This document shows positions 51,075 to 59,666 of a DNA stretch of 64,000 nt, one piece after another. The notes under the pieces were generated by a model that searched no databases, was not told the DNA's origin, and worked only from the letters and a program-made list of their open reading frames with translations. Origin of the DNA: Phycisphaeraceae bacterium (GTDB taxonomy: Bacteria > Planctomycetota > Phycisphaerae > Phycisphaerales > UBA1924); contig JAHBXI010000003.1 of the NCBI GenBank assembly GCA_019636515.1, forward strand, positions 186,001-250,000, given 5' to 3'. Position 1 is the stretch's first letter, and each line of letters opens with the position of its first letter. Made by a program: the position numbers and the translations under genes.

Positions 51075-52321
51075 ATCGAATGTTGTCATTCGAGACCGTG
51101 GCCCGCCGTTTGAACGCCCGAGCCGGCGGGCGTGTGTTCCATGTGATGGCCTTGGTCATGGCCTTGGTGGTTGTGCTGATCGCGGCGCGGTGGATGGTTC
51201 GCAATCCGTGGGCGTCGTCGCCTGGCACCACCGCGTCAAACCCGACCGCGCCCGTCGCGCTGCCTGGCACTCGGGCGCCCCCGATGGCGGTGATGGGCAC
51301 CGATTTGCCGCCGAATTTTCCTCCGGAACTGTTCGTTCCCTCGATCTACGACCGTCCGGGGGGCGTGCTGCACCTGCAGGCGATGAAGGCCGCCGACTCG
51401 GGAGATCACCCGGGCGCCCGCGCCATCTGGCAAGAGATCATCGACAGCGCGGCTCACCACATGGACCGCTTCTCGGCGTATCGGTCGCTTGCCAATTCGC
51501 TCAATACGGAGGGCCGGGTATCGGAGGCGATACAGGTTCTGCGTGATTCCATCGCGGAATTTCAATCTCTCGCGGGCGGCTTGTCACGCGAGAGACCATT
51601 CGACAGGTACGCCGCCGAGGCCGCGTTGCGGTGCGCCCAATTGCTTCAGGTCATCGACCTCACCAGCGGCACTCCCGGCTGGCGTCCGCCGGTCGCGACC
51701 GACCTGGTGCTCGATCACCGTGAACTGTTTTCTCCCGCCGAGATCCACGAGGCGCTGCTCACCCGGGCGCAGGACCGCGGCCTGAAGGGAATGGACCACG
51801 AGGTGATCGCGCTGGTCGAGGAGTCGTGGTCGTACGAGTCCCCCGCGGAGCGGCGAACCAGCCGGTGGGCAAGCATCCAGGCGCGGTACTCCGCGGCGTT
51901 GCTGCGAGCGGGCCGTGCCGGGGACGCGGCCGAGTACATGGTTCGCCTCTGGCGCGAGTCAAAGACCCACGGACATAGGCACGTGAGTTCCCTGGGCTCT
52001 GCACTGGTTGATGCCCTGCGGGCCGCCCATCGGCACGACGAGGCGATCGACGCGACGTGGGACATCGTCGCGCAAATCGACTCGCACCTCGACGCGGGCG
52101 GCCTGAGCGACTTTGATCGAAACAGTCTCGATGGCACCCGGCGAGCCCTGCTGAACCGGATCAGCGCGAGCGACGCGTACGGCCGCCCGGTCGATGCGCT
52201 CCTGGCGATCCGCCGGCTGCGTGAACTCGGCACGGACAACGCCGACGTCGCCAACTCGTTCGACATCGCCGAGGAGAGGCTGCTTCGTAAAATCGAAATC
52301 GCCGGTGATGGCGGCCGTTGA
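51071..52321 (+). CDS. Single-pass membrane protein with helical repeats (module C)
   Basis: A 416-residue paralogue of 14779-16041 and 19204-20430. The ATG at 51071 overlaps the remnant tail's stop as ATGA. It shares the anchor (about 24-42, FHVMALVMALVVVLIAARWM), the YDRPGGVLHLQAMKAADSGD block, helical repeats and the RHDEAIDATWDIVAQIDSHL and ISASDAYGRPVDALLAIRRL signatures. That all three copies sit directly behind the same tail-coding DNA shows that the gene pair has been conserved as a unit. No catalytic motif is visible. Confidence 0.82.
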   Translation: MNRMLSFETVARRLNARAGGRVFHVMALVMALVVVLIAARWMVRNPWASSPGTTASNPTAPVALPGTRAPPMAVMGTDLPPNFPPELFVPSIYDRPGGVLHLQAMKAADSGDHPGARAIWQEIIDSAAHHMDRFSAYRSLANSLNTEGRVSEAIQVLRDSIAEFQSLAGGLSRERPFDRYAAEAALRCAQLLQVIDLTSGTPGWRPPVATDLVLDHRELFSPAEIHEALLTRAQDRGLKGMDHEVIALVEESWSYESPAERRTSRWASIQARYSAALLRAGRAGDAAEYMVRLWRESKTHGHRHVSSLGSALVDALRAAHRHDEAIDATWDIVAQIDSHLDAGGLSDFDRNSLDGTRRALLNRISASDAYGRPVDALLAIRRLRELGTDNADVANSFDIAEERLLRKIEIAGDGGR

Positions 52322-52382
52322 AATCGGGACCCCTGAAGGGGAACGCGGAACCGGGCGCTGACCGACGGTTCATCCCGCGCGA

Positions 52383-53885
52383 TCAGCGCAGGAACTCGGC
52401 GGCCTGGTCAAGGATCGCGTCGGCTTCCCGGATGGTCGGCGCTTCGGCGATGAGCCGCAGGATCGGCTCGGTGTTGCTCGGGCGCACATGGAGCCAGGCC
52501 TTGCCGGCGAGCGAGCCGGAGCGAAAGTCAATCCAGGCGCCGTCGCGGAGGTCCACGTGCTGGTCCTTGTGCGCGGCGGCGAGGCGTTCGAGGGCCGGGG
52601 CGGCCAGGCCAGGGCTGGCCAGGTCGGTCTTGCGCTTGCGGATCGCGTACGCGGGGAGCGAGGCGATGACCTCGCTCAGGCGGCGCTTCTTCCCGTTCCC
52701 GGCCCCGGCGGGTGAGATGAGCCAGAGGGCAAGGGCCATCGCGGTGAGCGAATCGCGGACGTAGGCCACGCGGGGCCAGATCGTCCCGCCGTTTCCTTCC
52801 CCCCCGAGGACGGCGTGCTCGCGTTTCATCGCCTCGACGACGTTGGCCTCCCCGACGGGGGTTCGGATCACGCGTGCCCCGTACCGTGCCGCCACGTCGT
52901 CGGTCATGCGGCTGGTGGATAGGTTGGTGACGATGGCGAGTCCCGCGGTCGGCTCCCCGGCGCGCTTCATGCTTTCGAGCAGCGCCAGCGTCGAGAGGGC
53001 GAGGGTGTACTCCTCCCCGATGTACTCTCCGCGCTCGTCGATGATGGCGAGCCGGTCGGCGTCGGGATCCTGGGCAAAGCCGATGTCGCACTCGCTCTCG
53101 CGGACGGCGTCGCGCAGCCCGCCGGGCAGGGCGAGGTTCTCGGCGGTCGGTTCGGGCGGGCGTGGGAAGATGCCCGTCTCCTCGGCGCCAAGGCGCAGGA
53201 TCTCCTCGATGCCGAGCGATTCGAGGAAGAGGAGCGAGCCGGCGGCGCCCGACGCGTTGACCGAGTCAACGGCGACGTTGAGGCCGCGTGCCAGGGCGGA
53301 GGCGTCGTCGGTCAGCCGTGATTCCTCGAGCGCGGCGAGAAGCCGGTCGGCGTGGGTCTCGGGGGCGGAGTCGTCCTCGGTGATCTCACCGACGTCGTTC
53401 CACTCGGCGGTGCGGATGGGTCCCGAGCGGAAGCGCTCGATGATGCTTCCCGCGTCTTTCGCGGGCGGGGCGCAGGCCGCGCTGGCGTGGTCGCCCGACT
53501 CGGCCAGCAGGCACTTGAGCCCGTTCCAGTTCTGCGGGTTGTGGCTGGCGGTGATGACCATGCCCGCGACGGCGGCGTCGGGGGACTGGGCCCGGTAGGC
53601 GTCGGTCAGCACGGCGGTGGTGGGGGTCATGGCCACGCCCAGGTCGATGACGTCGCACCCTGAACCGCACAGGCCCGCCAGGGCGGCCCGATGAACCATG
53701 TGGCACCCGGCCCGGCCGTCGCGGCCCAGCACGACCGTGACGGGCCGGCCCGCGGAACGGTCGAGCAGCCACGAGGCATAGGCCCCGGCGAAGCGAGCGA
53801 CGACTTCCGGCGTCAGGGATGCACCGACGACGCCCCGGCAGCCGGAAACGGAGAGCATGAGCGGCGCGGTCGTGGAGGAAGTCAT
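52383..53885 (-). CDS. Phosphohexomutase (phosphoglucosamine/phosphomannomutase family)
   Basis: A 500-residue alpha-D-phosphohexomutase. The phosphoserine loop is VITASHNPQNWNG, the metal loop is FAQDPDADRLAIID, the sugar-binding loop is VLGGEGNGGTIWP and the phosphate-binding loop is HVRPSNTEPILRLIAEA. It isomerises hexose 1- and 6-phosphates, either glucosamine for peptidoglycan (GlmM) or mannose/glucose; the family alone does not settle which. ATG 53885 is chosen because the upstream extension is low-complexity. It converges with the module C membrane gene. Confidence 0.9.
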   Translation of the reverse strand: MTSSTTAPLMLSVSGCRGVVGASLTPEVVARFAGAYASWLLDRSAGRPVTVVLGRDGRAGCHMVHRAALAGLCGSGCDVIDLGVAMTPTTAVLTDAYRAQSPDAAVAGMVITASHNPQNWNGLKCLLAESGDHASAACAPPAKDAGSIIERFRSGPIRTAEWNDVGEITEDDSAPETHADRLLAALEESRLTDDASALARGLNVAVDSVNASGAAGSLLFLESLGIEEILRLGAEETGIFPRPPEPTAENLALPGGLRDAVRESECDIGFAQDPDADRLAIIDERGEYIGEEYTLALSTLALLESMKRAGEPTAGLAIVTNLSTSRMTDDVAARYGARVIRTPVGEANVVEAMKREHAVLGGEGNGGTIWPRVAYVRDSLTAMALALWLISPAGAGNGKKRRLSEVIASLPAYAIRKRKTDLASPGLAAPALERLAAAHKDQHVDLRDGAWIDFRSGSLAGKAWLHVRPSNTEPILRLIAEAPTIREADAILDQAAEFLR

Positions 53886-53968
53886 GGGGGCGGAAGTGTA
53901 CATCGCCGCCTGTCCCCCGACGCGGGATTGTCCTGGCATGCCCGGTTTGATCCGGGCTACGCTCCGGC

Positions 53969-54355
53969 ATGTACGAGATCTCGGTGCAAGCGGAGTTCGC
54001 GGCGGCGCACGCGCTGTCGATCGCGGGGGCACGGGAACCCGTCCACGGCCACAACTGGAAGGTAACCGTCGTGGTGTCTGGAGAGACGCTCGACGGGGAC
54101 GGCCTGCTGTGTGATTTTCATACGGTCGAGGATGTTCTCCGCTCGATAACCGATCAATACCATAACGAAAACCTGAACGACATCGTGCCATTTGACAGAA
54201 TCAATCCCTCCGCGGAGAACGTGGCACGCGCGATTGGCGAAGTAGTGGTATCGCGGATCGGGGAATCCCTGGCGCCGCACGCCCGGCTGGATCGAGTCAC
54301 GGTGACCGAAGCCCCGGGGTGTTCGGCGACGTACCGTTTCCCGACCGCCGGATGA
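53969..54355 (+). CDS. 6-carboxy-tetrahydropterin synthase / PTPS family protein
   Basis: A 128-residue PTPS/QueD family enzyme. The zinc ligands H14 (AAAHALSI) and H26, H28 (VHGHNWKV) are present, and the late acidic residue is in VTVTEAPGCSATYRF. It could make the queuosine precursor 6-carboxytetrahydropterin or act as pyruvoyltetrahydropterin synthase; no other queuosine gene is nearby. The start is ATG 53969, 83 bp from the divergent mutase. GAAAACC codons in the middle (YHNENLNDIVPFDRINPSAE) are slightly AT-richer. Confidence 0.9.
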   Translation: MYEISVQAEFAAAHALSIAGAREPVHGHNWKVTVVVSGETLDGDGLLCDFHTVEDVLRSITDQYHNENLNDIVPFDRINPSAENVARAIGEVVVSRIGESLAPHARLDRVTVTEAPGCSATYRFPTAG

Positions 54356-54382
54356 GGAATCGCCCGCCCGACGGGCCGTGAT

Positions 54383-56629
54383 ATGAGTCCAAAAACCGCC
54401 GACACCGACCGGGCCAAGGCCGATTCGCACGACAAGCCTCTCCCGGAGAGACCCTCGCCGTCCAGCATCCCGGCGGACCTGGACCGACCGGCCGATCCGA
54501 CCGAGCCTCGGTTCTTCAACCGCGATCTTTCGTGGCTGGAATTCAACCGCCGGGTGCTCGCCCTGGCGGCCGACGAGCGCACGCCGCTTCTTGAGCGGGT
54601 GAAGTTCCTGGCGATCTTCACGAGCAACCTCGACGAGTTCTTCATGAAGCGGGTGGGCCTGATCAAGCGACAGGTCCGCGCGGGGATTGACGCTCCCTGG
54701 TCGGCCGGGCTCACGCCTCGCCAACTGCTGGCGGAGGTACGCGAGGTCGTGACCAACCTGCAGAACCAGCAGCAGCGGATCTCCAACGAACTGGTGATGC
54801 CGGAACTGGCTCGGCACGAGATCGTCATCACCGGGTACAAGGATCTTCCATCGAGAGACCAGCGGTGGGCGGATGAGTACTTCGCGACCAGCGTTTTCTC
54901 GGCGCTGACACCCCTGGCGGTGGATCCGGGTCACCGGTTTCCGTTCATATCAAACCTGTCGAGCAACCTGGCGCTGATGGTCCGGGTCCCGTCGGAAGGG
55001 GCCAAACCCCAGTCGGCCGAGGACGACGAGGACCTTCCGCCCCTGAGTTTCGCGCGGCTGAAAATCCCGCAGTCGATGCGGATGATGATCCCGGTTCCGG
55101 GGCGCGGGGGGCGCGGGCCGACGCGGCTGGTTCCGTTGCCGGAGATCATCCGGCACAACCTGGCGAAACTGTTCCCGGGCGTCCAGGTGATCGAGCAGGT
55201 CCAGTTCCGGGTGACGCGCTCGGCGGGCATCCAGCGGGACGAACTCGAGGCCGCGACGCTGATCGAGTCGGTCGAGCAGGACCTCAAGCAGCGGCGGTTC
55301 GCCCGCGCCGTGCGGCTGGAGATCGAGCGGGATCCCTCCCCGGTGCTGCTGCGCACCTTGATGGACAAACTCAGCCTTGACCCTCAGGACGTGTACGAGC
55401 GGGCCGGCCCGGTGATGGACTACCTCTCCCTGTACGAGGTGGCGGACGTGGACCGGCCGGACCTCAAGTATCCCCGGTGGAGGGCCACGACGCCCCCGCG
55501 CCTGCGCCTGCCCCCGGCGGCCAGGCCGGCGAGTTTGTTCGCGTCGATCCGCAAGCAGGACATCCTGGTCCATCACCCCTACGAGAGTTTCACGGAATCG
55601 GTCGAACGGTTCATCGCGATGGCCGCGGCCGATCCCGACGTGGTGACGATCAAGCAGACGCTCTACCGGACCAGCCCGGACTCCCCGTTCATCGAGTCGA
55701 TGATCCGGGCGGCCGAGAGCGGCAAGCAGGTGGCGTGCCTTGTGGAACTCCGGGCGAGGTTCGACGAGAACCGCAACGTGACGTTCGCCCGCAAACTCGA
55801 GAAAGCCGGCGTCCACGTGGCGTACGGGGTGATGGGGTACAAGACGCACTGCAAGACGGCTCTGGTGGTCCGCAAGGAGCGCCAGGGCCTTCGCTGCTAC
55901 GCCCACATCGGCACCGGCAATTACCACCCCCGCACGGCGACGCTCTACACGGACGTGGGCCTCTTCACGTGCGACCCGGTGGTGACGTCGGACCTTGTCA
56001 ACCTCTTCAACCACCTGACGGGGATCTCGGCGGCGCCGTCCTATTCGCAGTTGCTCGTGGCCCCGGTGAACATGCGCCGACGGTTCGTGGAACTGATCGA
56101 ACGCGAGACGGCGTTTGCGCGGCGGCGCCTGCCGGCCAGGATCCTGGCGAAACTCAACAGCCTCGAGGACACCGAGATCGTCGAGAAGTTATATGAAGCG
56201 TCCTCCGCGGGAGTGAAGATCACCCTGCTGGTGCGGGGCTTTTGCTGCCTGCGGCCCGGCGTGCCGGGCCTGTCCGAGAACATCTCCGTCGTGAGCGTGG
56301 TGGGGAGATTCCTCGAACACTCGCGCATCTTCCACTTCGCGGCCGGGCAGGAGGACCCCGTGGACGGCGACTGGTACCTGGGCAGCGCGGACTGGATGTA
56401 CCGCAACCTCAACACCCGCGTGGAGTGTGCCACGCCGGTCCGCCATCCCGAGGCATGCCGCCGACTGTGGAGGATCCTGCAGGTCTCGATGGAGGATCAT
56501 CGCCACGCCTGGGACCTGCGACCGGACGGGACGTACGCGCCGCGACGGCCCGATTCGTCGGCCGATCCCGCCTCTCCGCACGCGCTGGGAACCTTCGACG
56601 CGCTGATGGCCGAAGCCATCGAGGCCTGA
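54383..56629 (+). CDS. ppk1: Polyphosphate kinase 1
   Basis: A 748-residue PPK1 that makes polyphosphate from ATP. After a variable N-terminus, FNRDLSWLEFNRRVLALAAD starts the N-domain. The C1 catalytic domain has HHPYESFTESVERFI, the Arg-rich TLYRTS region, YGVMGYKTHCKTALV (with the catalytic H and K) and HIGTGNYHPRTATLYTDVGL. The C2 domain contains SADWMYRNLNTRVECATPV. All are family hallmarks. ATG 54383 is used; no ppx gene is adjacent. It follows the PTPS gene by 27 bp, so the two may be cotranscribed. Confidence 0.95.
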   Translation: MSPKTADTDRAKADSHDKPLPERPSPSSIPADLDRPADPTEPRFFNRDLSWLEFNRRVLALAADERTPLLERVKFLAIFTSNLDEFFMKRVGLIKRQVRAGIDAPWSAGLTPRQLLAEVREVVTNLQNQQQRISNELVMPELARHEIVITGYKDLPSRDQRWADEYFATSVFSALTPLAVDPGHRFPFISNLSSNLALMVRVPSEGAKPQSAEDDEDLPPLSFARLKIPQSMRMMIPVPGRGGRGPTRLVPLPEIIRHNLAKLFPGVQVIEQVQFRVTRSAGIQRDELEAATLIESVEQDLKQRRFARAVRLEIERDPSPVLLRTLMDKLSLDPQDVYERAGPVMDYLSLYEVADVDRPDLKYPRWRATTPPRLRLPPAARPASLFASIRKQDILVHHPYESFTESVERFIAMAAADPDVVTIKQTLYRTSPDSPFIESMIRAAESGKQVACLVELRARFDENRNVTFARKLEKAGVHVAYGVMGYKTHCKTALVVRKERQGLRCYAHIGTGNYHPRTATLYTDVGLFTCDPVVTSDLVNLFNHLTGISAAPSYSQLLVAPVNMRRRFVELIERETAFARRRLPARILAKLNSLEDTEIVEKLYEASSAGVKITLLVRGFCCLRPGVPGLSENISVVSVVGRFLEHSRIFHFAAGQEDPVDGDWYLGSADWMYRNLNTRVECATPVRHPEACRRLWRILQVSMEDHRHAWDLRPDGTYAPRRPDSSADPASPHALGTFDALMAEAIEA

Positions 56630-56640
56630 CGCGGGCCTCG

Positions 56641-57321
56641 CTAGGCGGGCGTCCAGTGATCGAGTTCGCCGGGGATCAGGTCCGCCAACCGGGCGCACGA
56701 CTCAACCAGAGCCGGGATGTCCCTTGCGCCGACCGAGATGCGCCTTGCCACGGTGATGGCCCCTCCGCCAAATCGCACAACCGAGTCCTTCGGAAGCGAC
56801 ATCGACCAACCCTGGATCTCCGGCGTAAGGGCCAGGAGCGAGAAGTCCTCGTTGTCGGACGCGACCCGCCACCGACGGTTGAAATCGGCGTCTTCGAGTT
56901 GCAGGTCCCTGGACCCGACAAGCGCCCCGATCTTGTGGAAGAGGTTCTCCCTCGTGAGGGTGACCGTGGGCCACAATTCGGGGGCGGGGGTGGCGACCAC
57001 CGCGTGGTCGTGGATCTGCCGGCTCTTTCCCGATCCGGTCGTGTAGCGGTGCTGGACCAGCGTGACGTACCGGCCCGAGAGCGTGCCGGCCATGCACCAC
57101 TGGACGCCTTCGGGACCTTTTCGAAGGTCCGACCACGGGCGGCCCAGCGCGGCGTAGGCATTCACCCGGGCCGAGGGGTCGGGGTTGAAATCGACCGAGA
57201 AACCCAGGCTCTCCGCGACGGCGGCCAGCGCTTTCTTGCGTGCCCGCTCGGCCAGCACGACCGCCACGATGATGATCGCGACCACGGCGATGATCCCCGC
57301 GATGATGATGGTGTCGATCAT
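56641..57321 (-). CDS. Membrane-anchored hypothetical protein
   Basis: A 226-residue protein with one N-terminal helix (about 4-24, TIIIAGIIAVVAIIIVAVVL) followed by a coil (AERARKKALAAVAESLG) and a soluble domain rich in strands (WCMAGTLSGRYVTLVQHRY). The combination resembles DUF3137-type membrane proteins, but I am not sure. It overlaps kdsA's end as ATGA (start 57321, kdsA stop 57318), so it is translationally coupled to KDO synthesis, with no clear functional reason. Confidence 0.7.
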   Translation of the reverse strand: MIDTIIIAGIIAVVAIIIVAVVLAERARKKALAAVAESLGFSVDFNPDPSARVNAYAALGRPWSDLRKGPEGVQWCMAGTLSGRYVTLVQHRYTTGSGKSRQIHDHAVVATPAPELWPTVTLTRENLFHKIGALVGSRDLQLEDADFNRRWRVASDNEDFSLLALTPEIQGWSMSLPKDSVVRFGGGAITVARRISVGARDIPALVESCARLADLIPGELDHWTPA

Positions 57322-58169
57322 GGCACTGAATCCATCGCGGCCCGTATCGCGGCGATGCGGCGGATCAGCGCGGGGACCGATCCCAGCGGCAGGACCGTCG
57401 CCGAGTCGCTCAGGGCTAGGGGCGGGTCCTTGTGAGTCTCGATGAACAGGGCGTGAACGCCCGCCGCGACCGCGGCCCGAGCCAGAAGCGGCGCGCGTTC
57501 GGGTCGGCCCCCGGTCTGCTCCCCGGCGCCGGGGAGTTGCGTCGAGTGCGTGCAGTCAAAGCAGACCGGCGGCGATCCGCCGGGGATGTCGAGTTCCATC
57601 AGGTCGCCAAGTCCAAGAAAGTCGTTGACCAGCCGGCCGTATCCAAAGAACGTCCCGCGCTCGGTGAGCATGACGTTGGAGCACCCGGCCTCGGCGAGTT
57701 TGCGCACGGCGCCGGCCATCTCGGCGGGGGACATGAACTGCCCCTTCTTGACGTTGACGCCTCGACCGGCCGAGGCCGCGGCACGCCCCGCCGCGATCAG
57801 CAGGTCGGTCTGGCGGCAGAGAAAGGCGGGGATCTGGAGGAGGTCAACGGCCCTTGCCGCGGCCTGGGCCTGGTCGGGGGAGTGGATGTCGGTGGTCGTC
57901 GGAACACCGGCGACGCGGCCGATCTCGAAGATCCACTCCAGGCCTTGCTCGATCCCCGGCCCTCGTGGTGAACGGATGCTCGATCGGTTGGCCTTGTCGA
58001 AACTGGCCTTGAAAACAAGAGGCAGGCCGGCCTCGCCGCACGCGTCACGGAGGCGCAGGGCGATCTCGAAGCCCATCTCGTAGGATTCGAGGACGCAGGG
58101 CCCGGCGATGATCGCGGGCGGTCGTCCGGCGCCGATCTCGATGCGGCCCGCGCGGCACGTTCGGATCAT
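57318..58169 (-). CDS. kdsA: 3-deoxy-8-phosphooctulonate synthase
   Basis: A 283-residue KDO8P synthase that joins PEP and arabinose 5-phosphate for the lipopolysaccharide inner core. IIAGPCVLES marks the start of the barrel, KASFDKANRSSI the PEP-binding loop, TDIHSPDQA the metal site, and LLQIPAFLCRQTDLLIAA the core. CFDCTHSTQLPG carries another metal ligand. ATG 58169 gives the family start. The presence of kdsA supports a lipopolysaccharide-type outer membrane. It overlaps the gene at 56641. Confidence 0.95.
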   Translation of the reverse strand: MIRTCRAGRIEIGAGRPPAIIAGPCVLESYEMGFEIALRLRDACGEAGLPLVFKASFDKANRSSIRSPRGPGIEQGLEWIFEIGRVAGVPTTTDIHSPDQAQAAARAVDLLQIPAFLCRQTDLLIAAGRAAASAGRGVNVKKGQFMSPAEMAGAVRKLAEAGCSNVMLTERGTFFGYGRLVNDFLGLGDLMELDIPGGSPPVCFDCTHSTQLPGAGEQTGGRPERAPLLARAAVAAGVHALFIETHKDPPLALSDSATVLPLGSVPALIRRIAAIRAAMDSVP

Positions 58170-58226
58170 GCCCGGAGCGTAGCCTTGCAAGACGCCGCCC
58201 CGGCGTGAGCCGTGTAGACTGCCAGG

Positions 58227-59150
58227 ATGGAGTTGACGGGCAATCCCACCGATCGGCGCGGCTCGCGCGGGTGGCGTGGGGTGTGGGGGCCGTGGAGAAG
58301 AGGGCTGGCGATCCGCCTGATCGGCTGGCCGGCGCTGTTCATGCTGGGCGCGTTGATCGTGAAGTGGACCTCGCTTGCCGAATCCCACGCTTTTTACTTC
58401 CCGTCGCGCGAGGCGTTCTCAACCCCCGCCGGCGCGGAGGATGTGTCCTTCACGACGCCCGATGGTCTGACCTTGCATGGGTGGTTCCTGCCACCCGAGG
58501 GCGGCGTGCCGCCTCCCTGGCCGGTGGTGCTTCATTGCCACGGCAACGCGGGAAACGTCTCCTCGCACGCGGATTTCTCGTCGTTCCTTGTCGAGCACGG
58601 GCTGTCGGTGCTGATCTTCGACTACCGCGGGTACGGGCGGTCGTCCGAAGCCTCGCGGATCGACCGCCATGACCTGTTGATCGATGCCCGGGCCGCGCTC
58701 GGGTACGTGTGCTCGCGGCCGGATGTGGACGCCTCACGCGTGGGCGTGCTGGGGGTGAGTCTGGGCGGCGTGTTCGCCGCCGCCCTGGCGGCCGAGCGTC
58801 CCGAGGTTCGCTCGGTCTGCCTCGTAAGCACGTTCTCGACGTGGCGCGGCGTCGCGGGGGACCACGTCCCGTTCCTGGGTCCGCTCGTGATCCCGTCGGG
58901 CCTTGACCCGGCCGACTCGCTGGCACGGGCCGGCGCAACGCCGCTGCTGATCGTCCACGGAACGAACGACGAGGTTGTTCACGCCCGTCACGCCGCGATC
59001 CTCGAATCCTCCGGACGTGCCGCGGGCGCGATGAGCCAGGTCTTCATGGTGCCGGGCATGGACCACAACGGGATCCTCGCCGAGCAAAGCCCGGAGCGTC
59101 TGGTGGTCGCCGAGTTCTTCTCCCGAACGCTCCGGGAAGGCGGCCGCTGA
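58227..59150 (+). CDS. Alpha/beta hydrolase, membrane-anchored
   Basis: A 307-residue hydrolase with an N-terminal membrane helix (about 30-46, IGWPALFMLGALIVKWT). The oxyanion and nucleophile motifs are HCHGNAGNVSSH and GVSLGG (Ser nucleophile), and the catalytic Asp and His regions are HGTNDEVVHARHA and MDHNGILAE. The dienelactone/BAAT-like fold is close to the YfhR/BEM46 family, whose substrates are unknown. ATG 58227 is used. It is divergent from kdsA by 57 bp. Confidence 0.85.
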   Translation: MELTGNPTDRRGSRGWRGVWGPWRRGLAIRLIGWPALFMLGALIVKWTSLAESHAFYFPSREAFSTPAGAEDVSFTTPDGLTLHGWFLPPEGGVPPPWPVVLHCHGNAGNVSSHADFSSFLVEHGLSVLIFDYRGYGRSSEASRIDRHDLLIDARAALGYVCSRPDVDASRVGVLGVSLGGVFAAALAAERPEVRSVCLVSTFSTWRGVAGDHVPFLGPLVIPSGLDPADSLARAGATPLLIVHGTNDEVVHARHAAILESSGRAAGAMSQVFMVPGMDHNGILAEQSPERLVVAEFFSRTLREGGR

Positions 59151-59179
59151 TCACGATCTCCGCCGACCGCCATCCGCGA

Positions 59180-59611
59180 TTACCGCGCCGCGATCACCTT
59201 GATCTCGAAATGGATGGGCGTATCCCCGCCGGTTGGCAGGCAAGAGACCTCGACCGTGGTCCGCGTCGGCTGGCCGGGGCCGGGCGGGAAGTACTCGGCG
59301 TAAACCCGGTTGTAGTCGCGCCAGTCCCGCTTCATGTCGGTGAGGAAGCACTGGCAATCGACGATGTTCTCCCACGCCATGCCCGCGTCGGCGAGCACGG
59401 CCCGGATGTTGTCGAAACACGACCGGATCTCCGCCTCAATGGAGTAGTCGATCAGCGCGCCGTCAGGCCCGACTACCGCGCCGGGGATGGCACGGCTCCC
59501 GCGGACCCGAGGCCCGATGCCGGACAGAAAGAGCATGTTCCCGACGCGGCGGGCGTGCGGGTACGGGCCGACTGGCTCCGCGGCGGTGGTGGACCGGATC
59601 GAATCGCTCAT
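59180..59611 (-). CDS. RidA family protein, probable 2-aminomuconate deaminase
   Basis: A 143-residue RidA/YjgF protein. SDSIRSTTAAEPVGPYPHAR, GNMLFLSGIGPR and IVDCQCFLTDMKRDWRDYNR mark the family; the C-terminal YAEYFPPGPGQPTRTTVEVS contains the conserved Arg and Glu pocket. RidA proteins deaminate imines and enamines. Directly downstream of an aldehyde dehydrogenase of the 2-aminomuconate type, it most likely is 2-aminomuconate deaminase of the kynurenine branch. ATG 59611 is preferred to 59662. Confidence 0.82.
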   Translation of the reverse strand: MSDSIRSTTAAEPVGPYPHARRVGNMLFLSGIGPRVRGSRAIPGAVVGPDGALIDYSIEAEIRSCFDNIRAVLADAGMAWENIVDCQCFLTDMKRDWRDYNRVYAEYFPPGPGQPTRTTVEVSCLPTGGDTPIHFEIKVIAAR

Positions 59612-59666
59612 GCGAGGGCTCTCCCAGGGGTGATCGGGGCGGGGCGGCGGGATCGGCGCCACGCCA